A stretch of 64,000 nucleotides of DNA, from positions 248,001-312,000 of the forward strand of contig VTFK01000249.1 of NCBI GenBank assembly GCA_009617715.1. Reading direction: 5' to 3'. This DNA comes from Plectrocnemia conspersa. Its lineage: Eukaryota > Arthropoda > Insecta > Trichoptera > Polycentropodidae. A program made the translations under genes and the position numbers. Below the pieces are notes generated by a model. That model was not told the origin of the DNA. It did no database searches and saw only the letters and a program-made list of their open reading frames with translations. Shown piece after piece: positions 25,005-38,083 of the stretch. Position 1 is the stretch's first letter. Every line of letters begins with the position of its first letter.

Positions 25005-25528
25005 ACAAAAAATACATAACACCATTAGACCGGAAAAAATCAATGCTATGCTAAAACATATGTACTTATATTATACTTTTTTGGTTAATGAAATAAAACA
25101 ATCCATTGAATTTATATGAGTGTCAGTTTAAACCATTACTCCATAAAATCAGCTTGTTTTGAAAAGTTTCATAAACAATAAGTTACGATGTATTGAACGA
25201 GTGATAAGAAGTAGATTAATATTTAATGCAGTTTTTTAATAATTCAATACCGGTAATAGTTAAATAAGAATACCAGTTATTGCTAATATTAATTTAATTT
25301 ATTTTTTATTCAGTGATAATAAAAAATAATCTTGCAAAATGTATTTTTTTTCCATATTTTTATATTGCAAAATATATTCCTATTTTATTTTTTTATTGAT
25401 TTTGGTACGCTTTACATTAAAAATAGTACTTAAATTATAATAGTGCTTTTTAACGCACATCTCGTAAAAAAATATCAACATACTTTTAGCAAATTGTGTG
25501 ATTGAAAAGGCATATTAATTTATATCAT
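25005..25528. other. AT-rich non-coding stretch
   Basis: No gene or element ends seen. Confidence 0.4.
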
Positions 25529-25640
25529 AGGCGTAAGCCCGATATGTTATAGCAGGGTAAATTTGTACCAAACTAAGAAGGTAAATCAGATATAAATAAT
25601 ACATACAGTGAGTATTATTCACCAGACTGAAAGTCTTAGA
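25529..25640 (-). repeat. SINE-like repeat, inverted relative of 16064-16177
   Basis: It shares GCGTAAGCCC, GGGTAAAT, TACCAAACT, ATCAGA and CCAGACTGAAAGTCT in the same order as the reverse complement of 16064-16177. Too diverged to define ends. Confidence 0.5.
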
Positions 25641-26990
25641 TTCAGTTATTTTTTAAGCGGCTAAGCGTATTTTTATAAATAAAATTCGATGCTGCTACTC
25701 TGGGTTACCAGTTTAAATATTACGAACTTAATATAAATATAAACTTCAATATAAATCGTAAAGCATTGAAAAAAATGATTTTATAACACTGCAAACTAGT
25801 GAATATAATGCAATTTGCATTATGTGAAAACAATATACATAAGTTTTAAGAATTAAATGTAAAAATAAAAATATTTTTTTTAATAATAAAAAAAAGGAAA
25901 ACATATGTAAGTACAAAAATAAGATCATTATATTATATTATTCTATATTTTTATTTTGATTTTATTTATTAAATAATATTTGTATGTTTTATATTAAAAT
26001 TATTCATCAAAATACAAATGAAATATTAATTTCTACAAATATAATAATATATATCTAATAATTGTATTTAATTTGTATATTTGTGGAAGATTTACTTAGC
26101 TGCGCAGTTAATACTAAGTTCGCTCAAACGACAATTTTGAACATATAAATAGAAAATAGCTACGCATTTTGACAACAGGCCTAATGAAAACGAGAGAATT
26201 CTAAATACCACAATTGGAAAAATAGTGCTAAGAGATACTACAATTATTGGAGATTCCAAAGCATCTGCTCGGTCCGCTCGTAAACATCACAAAAACAATC
26301 TTTTGTGCATAAAGTACGCAATAGACAATGCATCTCTGGCGTAAAAACCGCTATTGTAACCTACTCCTTGTATTAACGACTTTTGAAATGTGTTAATTTT
26401 GCAGTTTCATTTATTCAAGGCGTGAAAATATTTTCTGTATAAAATGCAAACGATGCAACTGGCCAACTAATTTCTGAATTTCTGATTCGCCAAAAACGAC
26501 TAAAATTAAAAGTATAAAATACATTAAGCAGACGATTAAGCGAACTACTATTATATTTACTATTAAAGAGATAAACTCATGCTCTTTAATTAATAATAAA
26601 AACATGGTAATTTGGCACTTGCTAAAGCGCTTTAATTGTCTAAAAAATGTTTCTTTGTGAAATTGCGATACCACCGTGAGAAACCTTTTACCAGCTTACA
26701 CTACAAAGCACGTGCTATAAATAAGAATAAGAAAATAAAAATACCTGTTGCCTTAAGTAAAGAGAACGCGTCCTTTCGGATCTACACCCAAAACGGCCAT
26801 TCGTAATATTTTTATCGACTAACGGTATTTTGTTTTAAAAAATCGCCATCCTACTGAAATGTTACAGAAAACAAAATCTCTTATAGAATGGGAGAATCCA
26901 TGGATATAAAAACATCTGAGAACCTTTTTAATATATTTCCTACTGGCTTTCACGCTTGAACATTCATTTAAGAGTTCAAGGGATCAGATA
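25641..26990. other. AT-rich non-coding stretch
   Basis: No supported gene. Minus-strand frames at 25746-25928 and 26411-26674 are short, without domains, and match local AT bias. Confidence 0.4.
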
Positions 26991-27180
26991 AGAGCTCTCT
27001 AGCTTGGACTATATTTTACTTAATTGTAAACTAGAAAAGATCACAGATACCGCCGCTTCTCCCTTTGCTTCCACTGTTCAAGCTCGACATCCAAAATCTA
27101 GTGTTACCGAAACGCATGGAGCTTACAGACGCACCCATGGACAAAGCTTTCGAATTGTTGCAAAACATTTATAGTATTTA
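26991..27180. promoter_or_regulatory. Small GC-richer island
   Basis: This is about 180 bp of balanced composition (ATACCGCCGCTTCTCCCT and ACAGACGCACCCATGG) within AT-rich DNA. No long frame. Candidate conserved non-coding DNA. Confidence 0.2.
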
Positions 27181-27554
27181 ATAACAAGCTTTGTATCAAT
27201 TAAAAATATATCCGCTTAACCAAAGGATAGGACTAGAATATTTTTAGAAATTATTTTTTCGATTTTACTACTACGTATGTTGTTATAACGACTATTTTAT
27301 AATATTTTTTTACGATTTATTTGTATGTTTGTTTTTTTAAGGTGTCGACTATGAACCTAGATATTGATAAAGCACCACTAGTATTATTTGACTGTGAAAT
27401 ACAATGTTTTAATTGGTGTTATTCGCCTTTTTGACTACATATAATTTCAATTTATATTATTGTTATAAGAATAAAATTATTAATAAAAATATACTTTATC
27501 TCAATCACAGATATTATTTGCACTTGGATCACACAATGAGCCAACAGTTTGTAT

Positions 27555-27870
27555 ACATTACTATAACATAAGATGACACAGGGTGTAAGCCCTGCGTCAG
27601 ACCATTGCCCATGCATTGCATAAATCAATGCATTGATAACTGCTATATTGAAATATCAATCCGACATTGTTTACGACCCTCAAAGCTATTATTCAAATTG
27701 AGCTCCGATAACCGACGACTGCTCATTTGCACCAGAGCTTTACTAGTAGAGCATCAAGCGATAGCTGAAATTACTATTCCATGAAAAAGCAATTAAAATG
27801 CTCGGAGTGTTTAATTAGTTTTCACATTGGAGTACATAATGTGTGTGCACACACTTTATAGGGTATTGCT
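27555..27870. promoter_or_regulatory. GC-richer island with ATGCATTG inverted repeat
   Basis: An 8-bp inverted repeat, ATGCATTG (27611-27618) and CAATGCAT (27626-27633), surrounds CATAAAT. With adjacent TTGATAAC and ATCAATC words this makes a dense cluster of homeodomain/PBC-like sites. There is no coding sense. The role is inferred from motifs only. Confidence 0.3.
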
Positions 27871-29035
27871 ACGATGGAGGGTGTATTAAATTTGTATTTA
27901 GATTGACTTGTATGACTATCAAAAAAAATCAAAACATTAAAAATATTTATGTAAGATTAGTGTAAAAAGATATTTAAGCTTTTCTTGAAAATTGTTTTTG
28001 ATAATATGTATGATACATACTGTAATATATAGATTTGTTAGTAAAATAAATGTTTAAGTTGTAATCTGGTCCCGATATATTATATATATATATAAAATTA
28101 ACTAATACCCTAAATTACGAAAATAGTTATTTATAACGCTCTGGAGCTTGGAACACAAGAACTTAAATTATTTCTACAAGACCACAATATAAATTTTATG
28201 TGAAATACCATCAATATGCAGTAAAATGTGTATTCCGGAAACACATCCACAGCAAAAATAATATATTAAAAAAATATTAATACTGAACATCCTGATGGTA
28301 CCGCCTTTGGATGCACAGCTATATTAGACCTAGATTTTCCTAATCTCACGACCTAATCATGTCAATTTTTAATTTAATTTTCATTACATATTAGGTATTA
28401 AAAATTCGCAAATTATGAGCTACCTCATAGTAAATATATTATGCATATTACTACAGATTTTTTACTACAATATATACAAACATATGTCTCTCACCTAAAT
28501 TTAATTAAAAAAATATTTCAACTACAATCTGAAAAGAAAATATTACCCGTGTAAGCTACACTACCTCATTTTACAATCACAGCTTTATTTGTAAGCTCTC
28601 AAACACATCTTAAATTTGATGTTAAATACTACGCATAGACGAACAACAAAAAGCAATTTACCTCACGCAATATTCTACTTTATTTTCATTTGTATATATT
28701 AGTATTGATTTATTTAAAAATACAAGTTTTTTTATGAATATAATATATTATATAATAAATGCAAAATTAGTACCATACTCGTCGAAACGACCGAATATTG
28801 CTAATAGATAATTTAATTTAAAAAATCATTATAAAAATTTAAAAAATGATTAAAAATGTTAATGTTGTATTTTATAAACTTAAGTAGAATGTAATTAAGT
28901 ATTTATCATATACTTTAAATTAAAATTGTTTTTAATTTGTGGCCAACTTCGAGTGTTTCATTTATATATTAGTATAATATGCATAAAAATAACTATTTAA
29001 AATATGTTTTATTCCTAATATTTGTGTAACAATAT
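27871..29035. other. AT-rich non-coding stretch
   Basis: A short TA run lies at 28076-28094. No gene or element ends seen. Confidence 0.4.
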
Positions 29036-29405
29036 TCAAATTAACCCATTAAAACCCTCTCAAAGTCGTTTATTATACATTCTGCGTGCTGCAAAAATTA
29101 CGAATTAAATTGTAATCGTATAAGTAATTTCGTGAATATGCACATTAATTAACACACAGCCGCATAAAACACGAGTTACACCAATTGAAAGTAATATTTA
29201 TTAATTATCCAACACTGCTGGTGAAAAAATATATGTTTACACTCGAAAGCCATTGCGAATTTTCCGTTTCACGCTTGCGCTTCGTTATAAAACACTTTCG
29301 AGTGTTTTTCTCTCGCAAATTTGCATAAAAAACTCATGAGCGCAATGTTCATTTTCATTAAATTTTCACATTACGCCCCCGAAATAGTCTTATGGTGTGA
29401 AAATA
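29036..29405. promoter_or_regulatory. GC-richer island with GCATAAAA words
   Basis: It contains CCGCATAAAACACGAG (29160) and TTTGCATAAAAAACTCATGAG-like sequence (29320-29340), the words CACTCGAAAG and CTTTCGAGTG (inverted), and CGCTTGCGCTTCG. Candidate regulatory DNA by composition and motif density. Confidence 0.3.
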
Positions 29406-30289
29406 GACAAAGTGTATTGTTTAGTTAAAATCTCTAGCATAGATAAAAATCAGTACATTAAAATGGAATATTTATTTAAAAAGTAATTGTGGGGTTATTA
29501 TTTTTGTTGTCCCTTATTAGCGTTTTTATTCATGAAACTATATTTTTTTGAAACATTGATGGGATTTAAAAAAAAAGCTTAATAGAGTTGCTATTTAATA
29601 TACATTTGCCATTTTAAAACGTAAAGTGGTTACTGACTGATTAATATTAATAATGTAAAAAGTAATCTCGAGACAAATATTGTGTTTTTAATAAATAAAA
29701 TAATATTACTTTTAAATGTATGTTTTTATTTAAAATATACAAATTTCCTTCTAAATAAATAACCTTATTACACTTATCGGTTATTTTTTTGATTCTATAA
29801 GCCAATTTTAATATTATAAAAGATTCAATATTTCGATAGCTCACATTTTACATCGCCTATTTTGTAATTTTTCTATCTAGGAAGTATTGCATCAATCGAA
29901 ATACATAATTGTTGGAAGAAGCAAGATCGTTAAATTAAACCTGCCAGCTAAGATCTTTTTTCGTGCAAACGATCAAGGAGACCATAAAATAAACTTTATG
30001 TTTGTATGGCTAGGTTAAAGAGTAGTATCATTTTTTTAAATATTTAAACCTTCTTTGTAGTTTACGGATATCTAATGAATGACCTACCATTTTATAAATG
30101 TTTTTAGTAACCGTAGTTGCCGATTTTTATTTATAGTAAATTCATTCAATTGTTGACTTAATAAAAAAGTTGCCATCGTATATTTTAAGGAGCAGTATTT
30201 TTAAATATAAGAATGTAGAGTCCAGATGTGCAACAACCCAGATAAACCAAATATATACTCAGTATGATTTTTTTGCAATATTTTTTTTA
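29406..30289. other. AT-rich non-coding stretch
   Basis: No gene or element ends seen before the tandem duplication. Confidence 0.4.
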
Positions 30290-31027
30290 ACTAAATCAAT
30301 TTACTTAAATTAAAAAATTGCATGTGAAGTATTATTTATTTTAAAAATAATACCTTAATAAATATAATTATTTTAATAAATAATTTATAATGCTGTGCGA
30401 ATTCTTAATTTTTTATCACATACTTTTTGATCGGGGACTGCCATTCAGATGTTTTAAATCGTCAGAATTAAGATCAGCTGTGATTGAAATAATTTAGTAA
30501 AATTGATAAAACATTTTAAATACATAATTGTATACAATAGCTATTAATGTTTTGAACGAATTTTATATACATTAGGATTGGATTTGTACTGAAATTTATT
30601 TTGCGCGGATTCTTATATAAATTTAATAAACACAAATAAATAAATCGCGATCAAGTTATCGAACTGAATAAAATAAAAAAAAAACAAATACCTAAAATGG
30701 TGCGCATTTTCAACATTTTGCTTCGTTTAACAAACGAATTCTACGAATTTCGGTCACAGTAAATACAATCGATAAACTTTCTATTCACAAATGTTTTTCG
30801 AAGGCTTAAAAGCATTTTTTGTTTAGAAGAAGCGTATCATTGTCTCATAAAGGACCATGAATTTTGGAGCGGCACTATTAAATCGGGTATATTGAGAAAA
30901 AAACAAATACCTGTATTGCTTAAATATACAAATTGTTTTATTTTAGGATTTTTTTTAAATTTCATACAGAATAGTGCAAACGATAATATTCGAATATTCT
31001 ATCAATTATTAGTTAAATTTAAAACAA
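30290..31027 (+). repeat. 738-bp direct tandem duplication, unit 1
   Basis: It starts ACTAAATCAATTTACTTAAA and repeats from 31028 in the same direction with only scattered substitutions and small indels (for example GTGCGCATTTTC against GTGCACCTTTTC). The unit includes the segment related to 12741-12960. No frame of note. Adjacent units joined without spacer indicate a tandem duplication and not two insertions. Confidence 0.85.
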
Positions 31028-31764
31028 ACTAAATCAATTTACTTAAATTAAAAAATTGCATGTGAAGTATTATTTATTTTAAAAATAATACCTAAATAAA
31101 TATTGATATTTTAATAAATAATTTATAATGCTGTGCGAATTCTTAATTTTTTATCACATACTTTTTGATCGGGGACTGCCATTCAGATGTTTTAAATCGT
31201 CAGAATTAAGATCAGCTGTGATTGAAATAATTTAGTAAAATTGATAAAACATTTTAAATACATAATTGTATACAATAGCTATTAATGTTTTGAACGAATT
31301 TTATATACATTAAGATTGGATTTGTATTGGAATATATTTTGCGCGGATTCTTGTATAAATTTGATTAACACAAATAAATAAATCATGATCAAGTTATCGA
31401 ACTGATTAAAATAAAAAAACAAATACCAAAAATGGTGCACCTTTTCAACATTTTACTTCGTTTAACGAACGAATTCTACGAATTTCGGTCACAGTAAATA
31501 CGGCCGATACACTTTCTATTCACAAATATTTTTCGAATGCTTAAAAGCATTTTTTTGTTTAGAAGCAGCGTATCATTGTCTCATAAAAGACCATGAATTT
31601 TGTAGCGGCACTAGTAAATCAGGTATATTGAGAAAAAAACAAATACCTGTATTGCTCAAATATTCAAATTGTTTCATTTTAGGAATTTTTGAAAATTTTA
31701 TACAGGATAGTGCAAACGATGATTTTACGAATATTCGATTAAATATTCGTTAAATTTAAAACAA
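31028..31764 (+). repeat. 738-bp direct tandem duplication, unit 2
   Basis: Second unit; similarity to unit 1 ends near TTAAATTTAAAACAA (31750-31764). The next unit start is absent, so only two units are present. Confidence 0.85.
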
Positions 31765-32795
31765 GTTTTCCTATAAATAGTGGAATAAGAAAAAATAAAT
31801 TGCAAGAACTAAAATATGAATCGATTACGCGACACAAATTATTTTTAAGACCATTCGAGCAATCTAAAATTGCAGTATTTTTTTTCCGAGCGAGTTATTT
31901 AATAGCTAAAAAATCAAATCAGTAAAAAAATTTATATTGAATTCGTATTCGCTATTTTAAAACTTTAAGAACAGATGCAAAATGATAATAACTATTCAAT
32001 ATTTTGAAATATGTGTAGTTATAAGACGTGTAGAAAAAATTAGCAAAAAAGTAAATAAACGATATTCATTGTCCTTTTTGAAATATATTCATTAATGTAT
32101 TTCATTGTATTTACAATTAAAAGATTGAACGATCAGTTGCTAGATTTCATAAGAATGTTTTTTGCAGATTTTTATACAAAAGAAGTATTGTATACAAAAA
32201 TTTATAGTGTTACTCATAATAAATCTGATTAAATTTTAATATAATTTTATTTTTACCTGCCTCTTAGTAATCGATTAGACCAGAAAGCTTAAAATATTAT
32301 ACATATTTTTAGAGCTTGATTTATAAATCATTTATTTAAAAATATCGGTCTCGCCAACAAGCAAGCTGACCACTCCTGATCTATATCATCTGATAAACCA
32401 AATTATTATTTCACAGCTAGCAATTGATGGTTTTATTATTTGACAGCTAGCAATTTTAATTACACATTTTGCTGATCAAATCAAACGCTGAGCATATCAG
32501 ATTCCACATTTTGAAAGTAAGCGTAATTTAAGTGCTCACCCGTCAGTCCCATCATTATGCATATACAGTTGATGAAAAAGCAAAGATATGCACATTAACA
32601 TTTTAAATGCTCACATTGCATGTTCGTTTTTAGAATTCGTGCATTCACTTTGGCGAATCGCATATAATAATATATATAAAAAAAATGATTGATGACAAAA
32701 TCGTGCATTATGTCATAGGGGCTTCCGAAGCTCGATAAAAACATAAACACGTATACATAAAAAATATAAATACACCACTTTTCATAGGGGTGTGT
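31765..32795. other. AT-rich non-coding stretch
   Basis: ACAGCTAGCAATT occurs twice (32413 and 32442), a short local duplication. No gene. Confidence 0.4.
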
Positions 32796-33600
32796 GCATG
32801 AAAATGTAACCACCCCTAGCAATCTCGTTTTTCTACCTAGGGAGCCATTTGGTCACGACCGCGTGATGGTGTCGATAAATCTTTTCTTATTTATCCGCTT
32901 CCGAGATAAGTCCTCAGCGGATAAATTCGATATTCTATTTATGTGCTATATATTGTTTGAGCTTTTTATATGTTCATGTTTCTATTTTGTGATGAAGCTA
33001 TGCAACGTTTTATTGTACGAAGCACTTCGTAAAAAGTTTTGTAGAATGCAAATTTGTTTACCTCGTGGCGCATGGATATTCGAAGATGCGCTTATAAAAT
33101 GCGATCGCAACTTTTCAAAAGAAAATTCCAATGGTTGGGTGTTGCTTAAATTTTTAGTAAAATATTACAATGTGTCATGCAACATATGTACTAAATATAT
33201 CAAAATAAAATTATAGTTTATTGTTGAAATAGCCGAGATAAAAAATCCATAGAGAAAGAAAGATGGGTGTGAGAAGTGATAAAAAACGTTAATTTTGAAT
33301 GGAGGGCCAGCATCTTGGTGACGCCTGATGACGGTCACATTAGCGGAGGGTCCTCGAAAATATAAATCGGCATCGTTCATTAGCCCGGGGTGTTGTAATT
33401 GATAAAACACGGGGGATGATACCGGGAGAAAGTGTGCAGATGACACGCCGACACATTTATAATACCCGGCTGATGGGGGTACAAGATTAAACTATACCGG
33501 CGCGCTGACAGGCTGACACCGCCACTTGACTGATTGCTTATTGCCGTAACTCTTATGCGTGTGTTCAACGCGAATTTATGATTTGACGAAGCGATACGAG
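32796..33600. promoter_or_regulatory. GC-rich island pair with GATA palindrome
   Basis: At 32889-32926 the arms ATTTATCCGCT and AGCGGATAAAT form a perfect 11-bp inverted repeat with GATAAG inside its 16-nt spacer, giving three GATA words. The second part (33295-33545) is strongly GC-richer, with CGCCTGATGACGGTCACA, several TGACA/TGACAG words (TALE-homeodomain-like) and CCCGG pairs. A 140-codon + frame at 32794-33216 crosses the first part but shows no domain and probably reflects chance. Confidence 0.35.
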
Positions 33601-34223
33601 TGTTAAATTAAATTTTTCATTCGATGAGTAGAGATTTATTTCGTTGACGATGAACATGAGGCAAGGGAAAAATCACAACATGACGCCTATCAATTCTGGC
33701 AACTTCATTGCAATATAAATAAATGAACCTCATCTAGTCGTTACTAATGTATGAAAAATGAAAACATATATATATAATATATATAAAGCATAACGATTTT
33801 TTTTTTTAATACTACATAATTGATGTTCTAATGCACGAAAGTATTTCATTATTGCATTAAATAAACTTTTTTATGCTAAACCAATTATTGATCAAATATT
33901 TTATATATATTTATCACAGGATTATGGCTGCTTAATATTGAATAAAGCAAGACCATTATATATATGAAATATTTAAATATAAATACATCATATATACGTT
34001 TATACCTTTAATAACAAAGTAATGTGCTTGATAAAAATAAACTCTAGCAAAGCTACGCTGATAATTAACACAGTATTATACAATTTTTAGAACAAACATA
34101 ACAACAAAAAAATCACCCAAAATAAACCAATCTTGACATTAATTTTACTACCCTTGAAATCGAACCTAGTAAAAATTAAAAGTATATATTTAATATACTA
34201 TGTTATATTAAATGTTAATTTTT
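33601..34223. other. AT-rich non-coding stretch
   Basis: Short TA alternations near 33768-33786. No gene. Confidence 0.4.
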
Positions 34224-34460
34224 CAGTAAAGGTATATCTTCACTAGTATAAATAAACTGTTTCAATTTAAATCATAAACAAATACATTTCTACTGGTCAA
34301 TATATAAATATAATTTAACTGATAGGCGCTAGTGAAATTATATTGTGCTCAACAATGTTTGTTGAAACACAAACCTAACCTAAACGAATTAACATAATGA
34401 CAAAATCATAAACTATAGTCAGTTGTAAAACTTTCATTAGCTGATGTTGGGTTTGCTAAA
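34224..34460 (+). repeat. Dispersed repeat family, partial diverged copy
   Basis: It shares TATCTTCACTAGTATAA, AAATACATTTCTACT, GATAGGCGCTAGTGAAATTATAT, CAAACCTAACCTAA and AACTTTCATTAG with the copies at 20976 and 48530 (the GATAGGCGCTA block also at 60412). Related CACTAGT words continue to about 34700. Confidence 0.5.
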
Positions 34461-34976
34461 CTCGTTTAGATAAGGTTTAGTTTGAGCAGCAAATGGACGT
34501 TTCACAACTATTATAGTGATTGTCTATTTTTTAGGGAAGTTATTATTTCACTAGTATAAATATAATTTCACTTACTAGACTAGTTAAATGTATCTAACCA
34601 TTGACTTAAAATATAACTAGTGAAATTGTATTTTTTCACTACTTCGATATTATTTTTTGAAAAAAGTGTTCAGAGCAGTATTTAGTTTCACTAACATCTT
34701 TCAGATACATTATATACTATGAAGAAGAATATCTACCGATAAAAACGTATTTTGATATGCTTTCACTGAAATTCTAGAATTTTTTTTTTTTTGAAAACCT
34801 TTATTTTTGAACTATGAAAGGCGTGCCGTTATTGCGGCCTTAATACCTGCATTTAACAGAAAGAACGCCGTATCAAAAACATATAATTTAAAAATATAGA
34901 CAGCTAGAGGGATCAGTAATAACATACAATGATTTGTAGTAGCACAAGCTCTTTTTATATTAACCCATAAAATCAG
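34461..34976. other. AT-rich stretch with CACTAGT words
   Basis: CACTAGT-like words at 34548-34640 look like further decayed members of the same repeat. At 34815 a short GC-richer patch (GGCGTGCCGTTATTGCGGCC) stands out. No gene. Confidence 0.35.
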
Positions 34977-37300
34977 AGTAGTATTTTTTTTTTTTATTTA
35001 AAAATTTAATAAATTATATGTATAATATAACGCAATTTTCATTACCACACTTATTAAAGTAACTAGAACAATGTCAAAAGCAAATTTTATAATTTAAATA
35101 TTAATATACCTTAAAACATTTTGCTTTTGAGGCATCTAGAGTGGATTTATAAATATTATTATTTATTTTCTACCTTGTTTTCTTCTAAACTATTGTACCT
35201 GCTTTTTTTATTTTTTTATCATTTACCATATTATTAAATTGATGCAAAATTAATCACCTAGAATAATATTGTTTATGTATAAATAAACTAATTACTGTAT
35301 CAAGTGATTTTAAAATAGCAAAAAGCGCAAAATATATTTTATATTTTATTATATATTTTGATAAATATTTTCATTGGTTATACATAGTTAATACTTGTGT
35401 TAGTATATAGTTGAAACTAAATCTTATAATATTGTCACAAGTCAATTATCTGATTTAAAAATATGGTCAATATTATTATACAATCGAATTTAACAATAAA
35501 ATACCTATAAATTATATAAGAAAGTAACGAAATATCTGAATCATAGTAAATTTTTTTTGTTTTAAATATCAGTTAATTTTTAATCTAAATACATATATAT
35601 AAAATAGTGTCAATTGTAACAGAAATAGTCACATAGTAAATATACAATCATCTGGATAATTAATTTATTGCCCATTAAATGAAAGGAATATTCCTGATTT
35701 AATAGACTTTTGTCATAAGGAATATCATGCGCACACTAAAAAAAAAAGCAGTTTCTCAGCCCGTGGTACAAGAGAACAACAAACCAGACCTTTACAGACT
35801 ATGTAATAATTAAAAACATGCAAACTAATGTATGTGTATGTTATGTTTACTATGGCGTAATAAGTAACACAATAATTTTACAATCGGATAATGCAAAATA
35901 TTTGGGGATGGACCTCAATATAAGGCTTACATGGAAAACCCATATTAAAAGTAAAAGAAAACAACTAGGATATAGTCTAAAAATATTACTAGCTAATGAG
36001 CAAAACATCCAAATTGAGAGTGAAGAATAAACTGCTAGTAAACATAGCCAATTTTGATGTACGATATTTAAAAATTGGCTATGCTTCTGGAGATCCGAAA
36101 GCAACAACAACATTTTAAGAGTAATCCTCCGTTGTATGTATGTCCCAAACTTTTTTTTATTTAGAAAGATTTGAAAATTAAAATTATCAAAGAAGATGGA
36201 AAAATGCAAGATATTAATATATAATAAAAGAATGGAAAAACATCTCAACAAATTGACAAATAAATTAATTACGAAGAGATCAACTGGATGACTGAATAAA
36301 AAAAATTATAGTTATCCTGACGAATCGTTGATTATAAAAGTTTTCCAATGACCATTTCTATGAGTAGCATTTTTATCGAAATATTAGGTTATTAAACATT
36401 ATATCTTAGAAATGTAACGCAAAAAATTCATGGCAAACATTAAAATAATTTTAACAAAAAAAATAATAGGAAAAGCCTAAAAGAATACAATACTATAAGA
36501 CAATAGATTTTGAGACATACTTTTATTGATAGTATATATATCTAAACTTAAGATGTATTTGGTTATTTAGTGTTTTATTACAGATTAATACATACATGGT
36601 ATACATAAAAACGACTATAACGAAAATGCAAGATATAAATACAAAAATAGAATAGAGAAATATCCCAACAAATTGACCAATATATTGATTACGAGGAGGT
36701 CGACTGAAACGTTGAAGATAAAAATAAATTATTTATAGTTGTCCTGATAAAATGCTGATGGACGATTTACCCACGTGAGATTTAATGATAAAAGTTTTGC
36801 TAAATCGGAGTAGAGAGACAGAATGCAAAAAAAAAAATAAACTTAAGAATTTATAATTTTTCGTGAAATTACAATCGGAACTTAAAAAATATTAAATCTT
36901 AGAAAAGTAATGCAAATAGACACACGTCACACATAAAATAATTATACTAAAAAATATAAGAAAAGGATGAAAAAATACAGTACTATGAGACAGTGGATTT
37001 TAAGACCTACTTTTATTGATAGTATAACTATCGGAACTTAAGATGTATTTGCTCATTCAATGTTTTATTACAGATAAATTCACACATGGCACACATAAAA
37101 ACGACTTTAACAAAAAATATTTTTACTTTTAAACCTTATTTTTAAAAGTAAAAATATCATAAAATATATTTTAAAATTATTTGGAACACTATTAAGAAAT
37201 ATGAATAGCTAAGAATAATTTGGAAGACAAGAAGTCAATTATGATTTTAAAGATCATTGAACACATTAAAGAATATGACATTTTTTACGAATCTCTATCA
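34977..37300 (+). repeat. Long diverged repeat block, copy 1, with LINE fragment
   Basis: This block is collinear with 42700-44060. It shares TTTTCTTCTAAACTA, AAAATTAATCACCT, AATAAACTA, TGTGTTAGTATAT, CGAAATATCTGAATCAT, CATAAGGAATATCA and, near the end, TTTTATTACAG and ACAAAAAATA words. It is longer than copy 2 because 36400-36640 and 36880-37130 are an internal duplication of one segment. It could be two copies of one old LINE with its untranslated parts, or a segmental duplication. Confidence 0.65.
35860..36260 (+). pseudogene. Jockey-type LINE fragment, post-RT region
   Basis: The + strand encodes SDNAKYLGMDLNIRLTWKTH then KSKRKQLGYSLK. The K-Y-L-G-M-x-L-D-x-R-L-T-W-x-x-H-I block is the signature just downstream of the reverse-transcriptase core in Jockey-clade retrotransposons. 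A recognisable continuation follows in other frames, with SVVCMSQ, FYLERFE and RWKNARY-like pieces, interrupted by stops. There is no endonuclease or polymerase active site here. It is a dead fragment, paired with the one at 43340. Confidence 0.7.
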
Positions 37301-38020
37301 GGAGATTTATTGTATTTACCACTTTTACCAAAATACTTTTTGTGGGATTTTATGCAATATTACTTGCTAAAAAATATACATATTAAAAATCATGAATAAA
37401 GTTTATTTATATTGCCAGAATAATTAATTAATTAGCTATTAATTATAACTAGATCAATATGTATTTGCCAATAGTAATTAATTCTTAAGACTGCTAAAAA
37501 AGTTATAAATTTATGATATAGTTTTTTTAAAACTTTGTTAAGAAAAAAATATTGAAAAACAATTTGAAAAATCGGTCATCCTTTAATGCATATATTTTAT
37601 AAATAAAAGCAATGATACAATAATACAATATTATTTTGTATTCAATGACAAATATTATCTAATATTGTAAGTAATTTTAATAATAATAAAAGACAACATT
37701 AGATACATAAAAGCGAATAAAGCCATAAGTAAATAAAAATAAAAATTAAATTCTACTATATTTCTATTAATATTGTGATGACTCATTTGCCTATAGCAAA
37801 TATGTCTTTCGTCAGCGATATTGCGATTACATATACATGCGATAATTATGTGCATTTTCTGCATACTCTTAATCACAGTGTGATAATATTAATCAATTTG
37901 TATTTTTACACGACCCTTATTATTGAAAATCATATCTTTTCAAGATAAAGAAGTGCGATAACCACGTAAATATCTTAATTCGTAAAACGTGTCATTTCAT
38001 TAATCAAGGATTTGTCACAA
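37301..38020. other. AT-rich upstream region of the secreted-protein gene
   Basis: No gene or repeat recognised. The last 100 bp approach the core promoter at 38031. Confidence 0.4.
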
Positions 38021-38030
38021 GCTCTTTGGG

Positions 38031-38067
38031 TATAAAAAGGCGATTTAATTTTTTTTAAATTTAGTAT
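38031..38067 (+). promoter_or_regulatory. TATA box and initiator of the secreted-protein gene
   Basis: TATAAAAAGG at 38031-38040 is a consensus TATA box. TTAGTATAGT at 38061-38070 offers an initiator-like start with A at 38063, 32 bp downstream, the normal distance. The first ATG follows at 38084, leaving a short leader of about 21 nt, as in many highly expressed insect secretory genes. Confidence 0.7.
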
Positions 38068-38083
38068 AGTCTGATCTTCAACC

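Noticed and set aside
32794..33216. 140-codon + frame
   Set aside because: Longest unexplained frame after the two real ones, but no domain, no splice context and hydrophobic runs that follow AT bias; probably chance within a GC-richer island.
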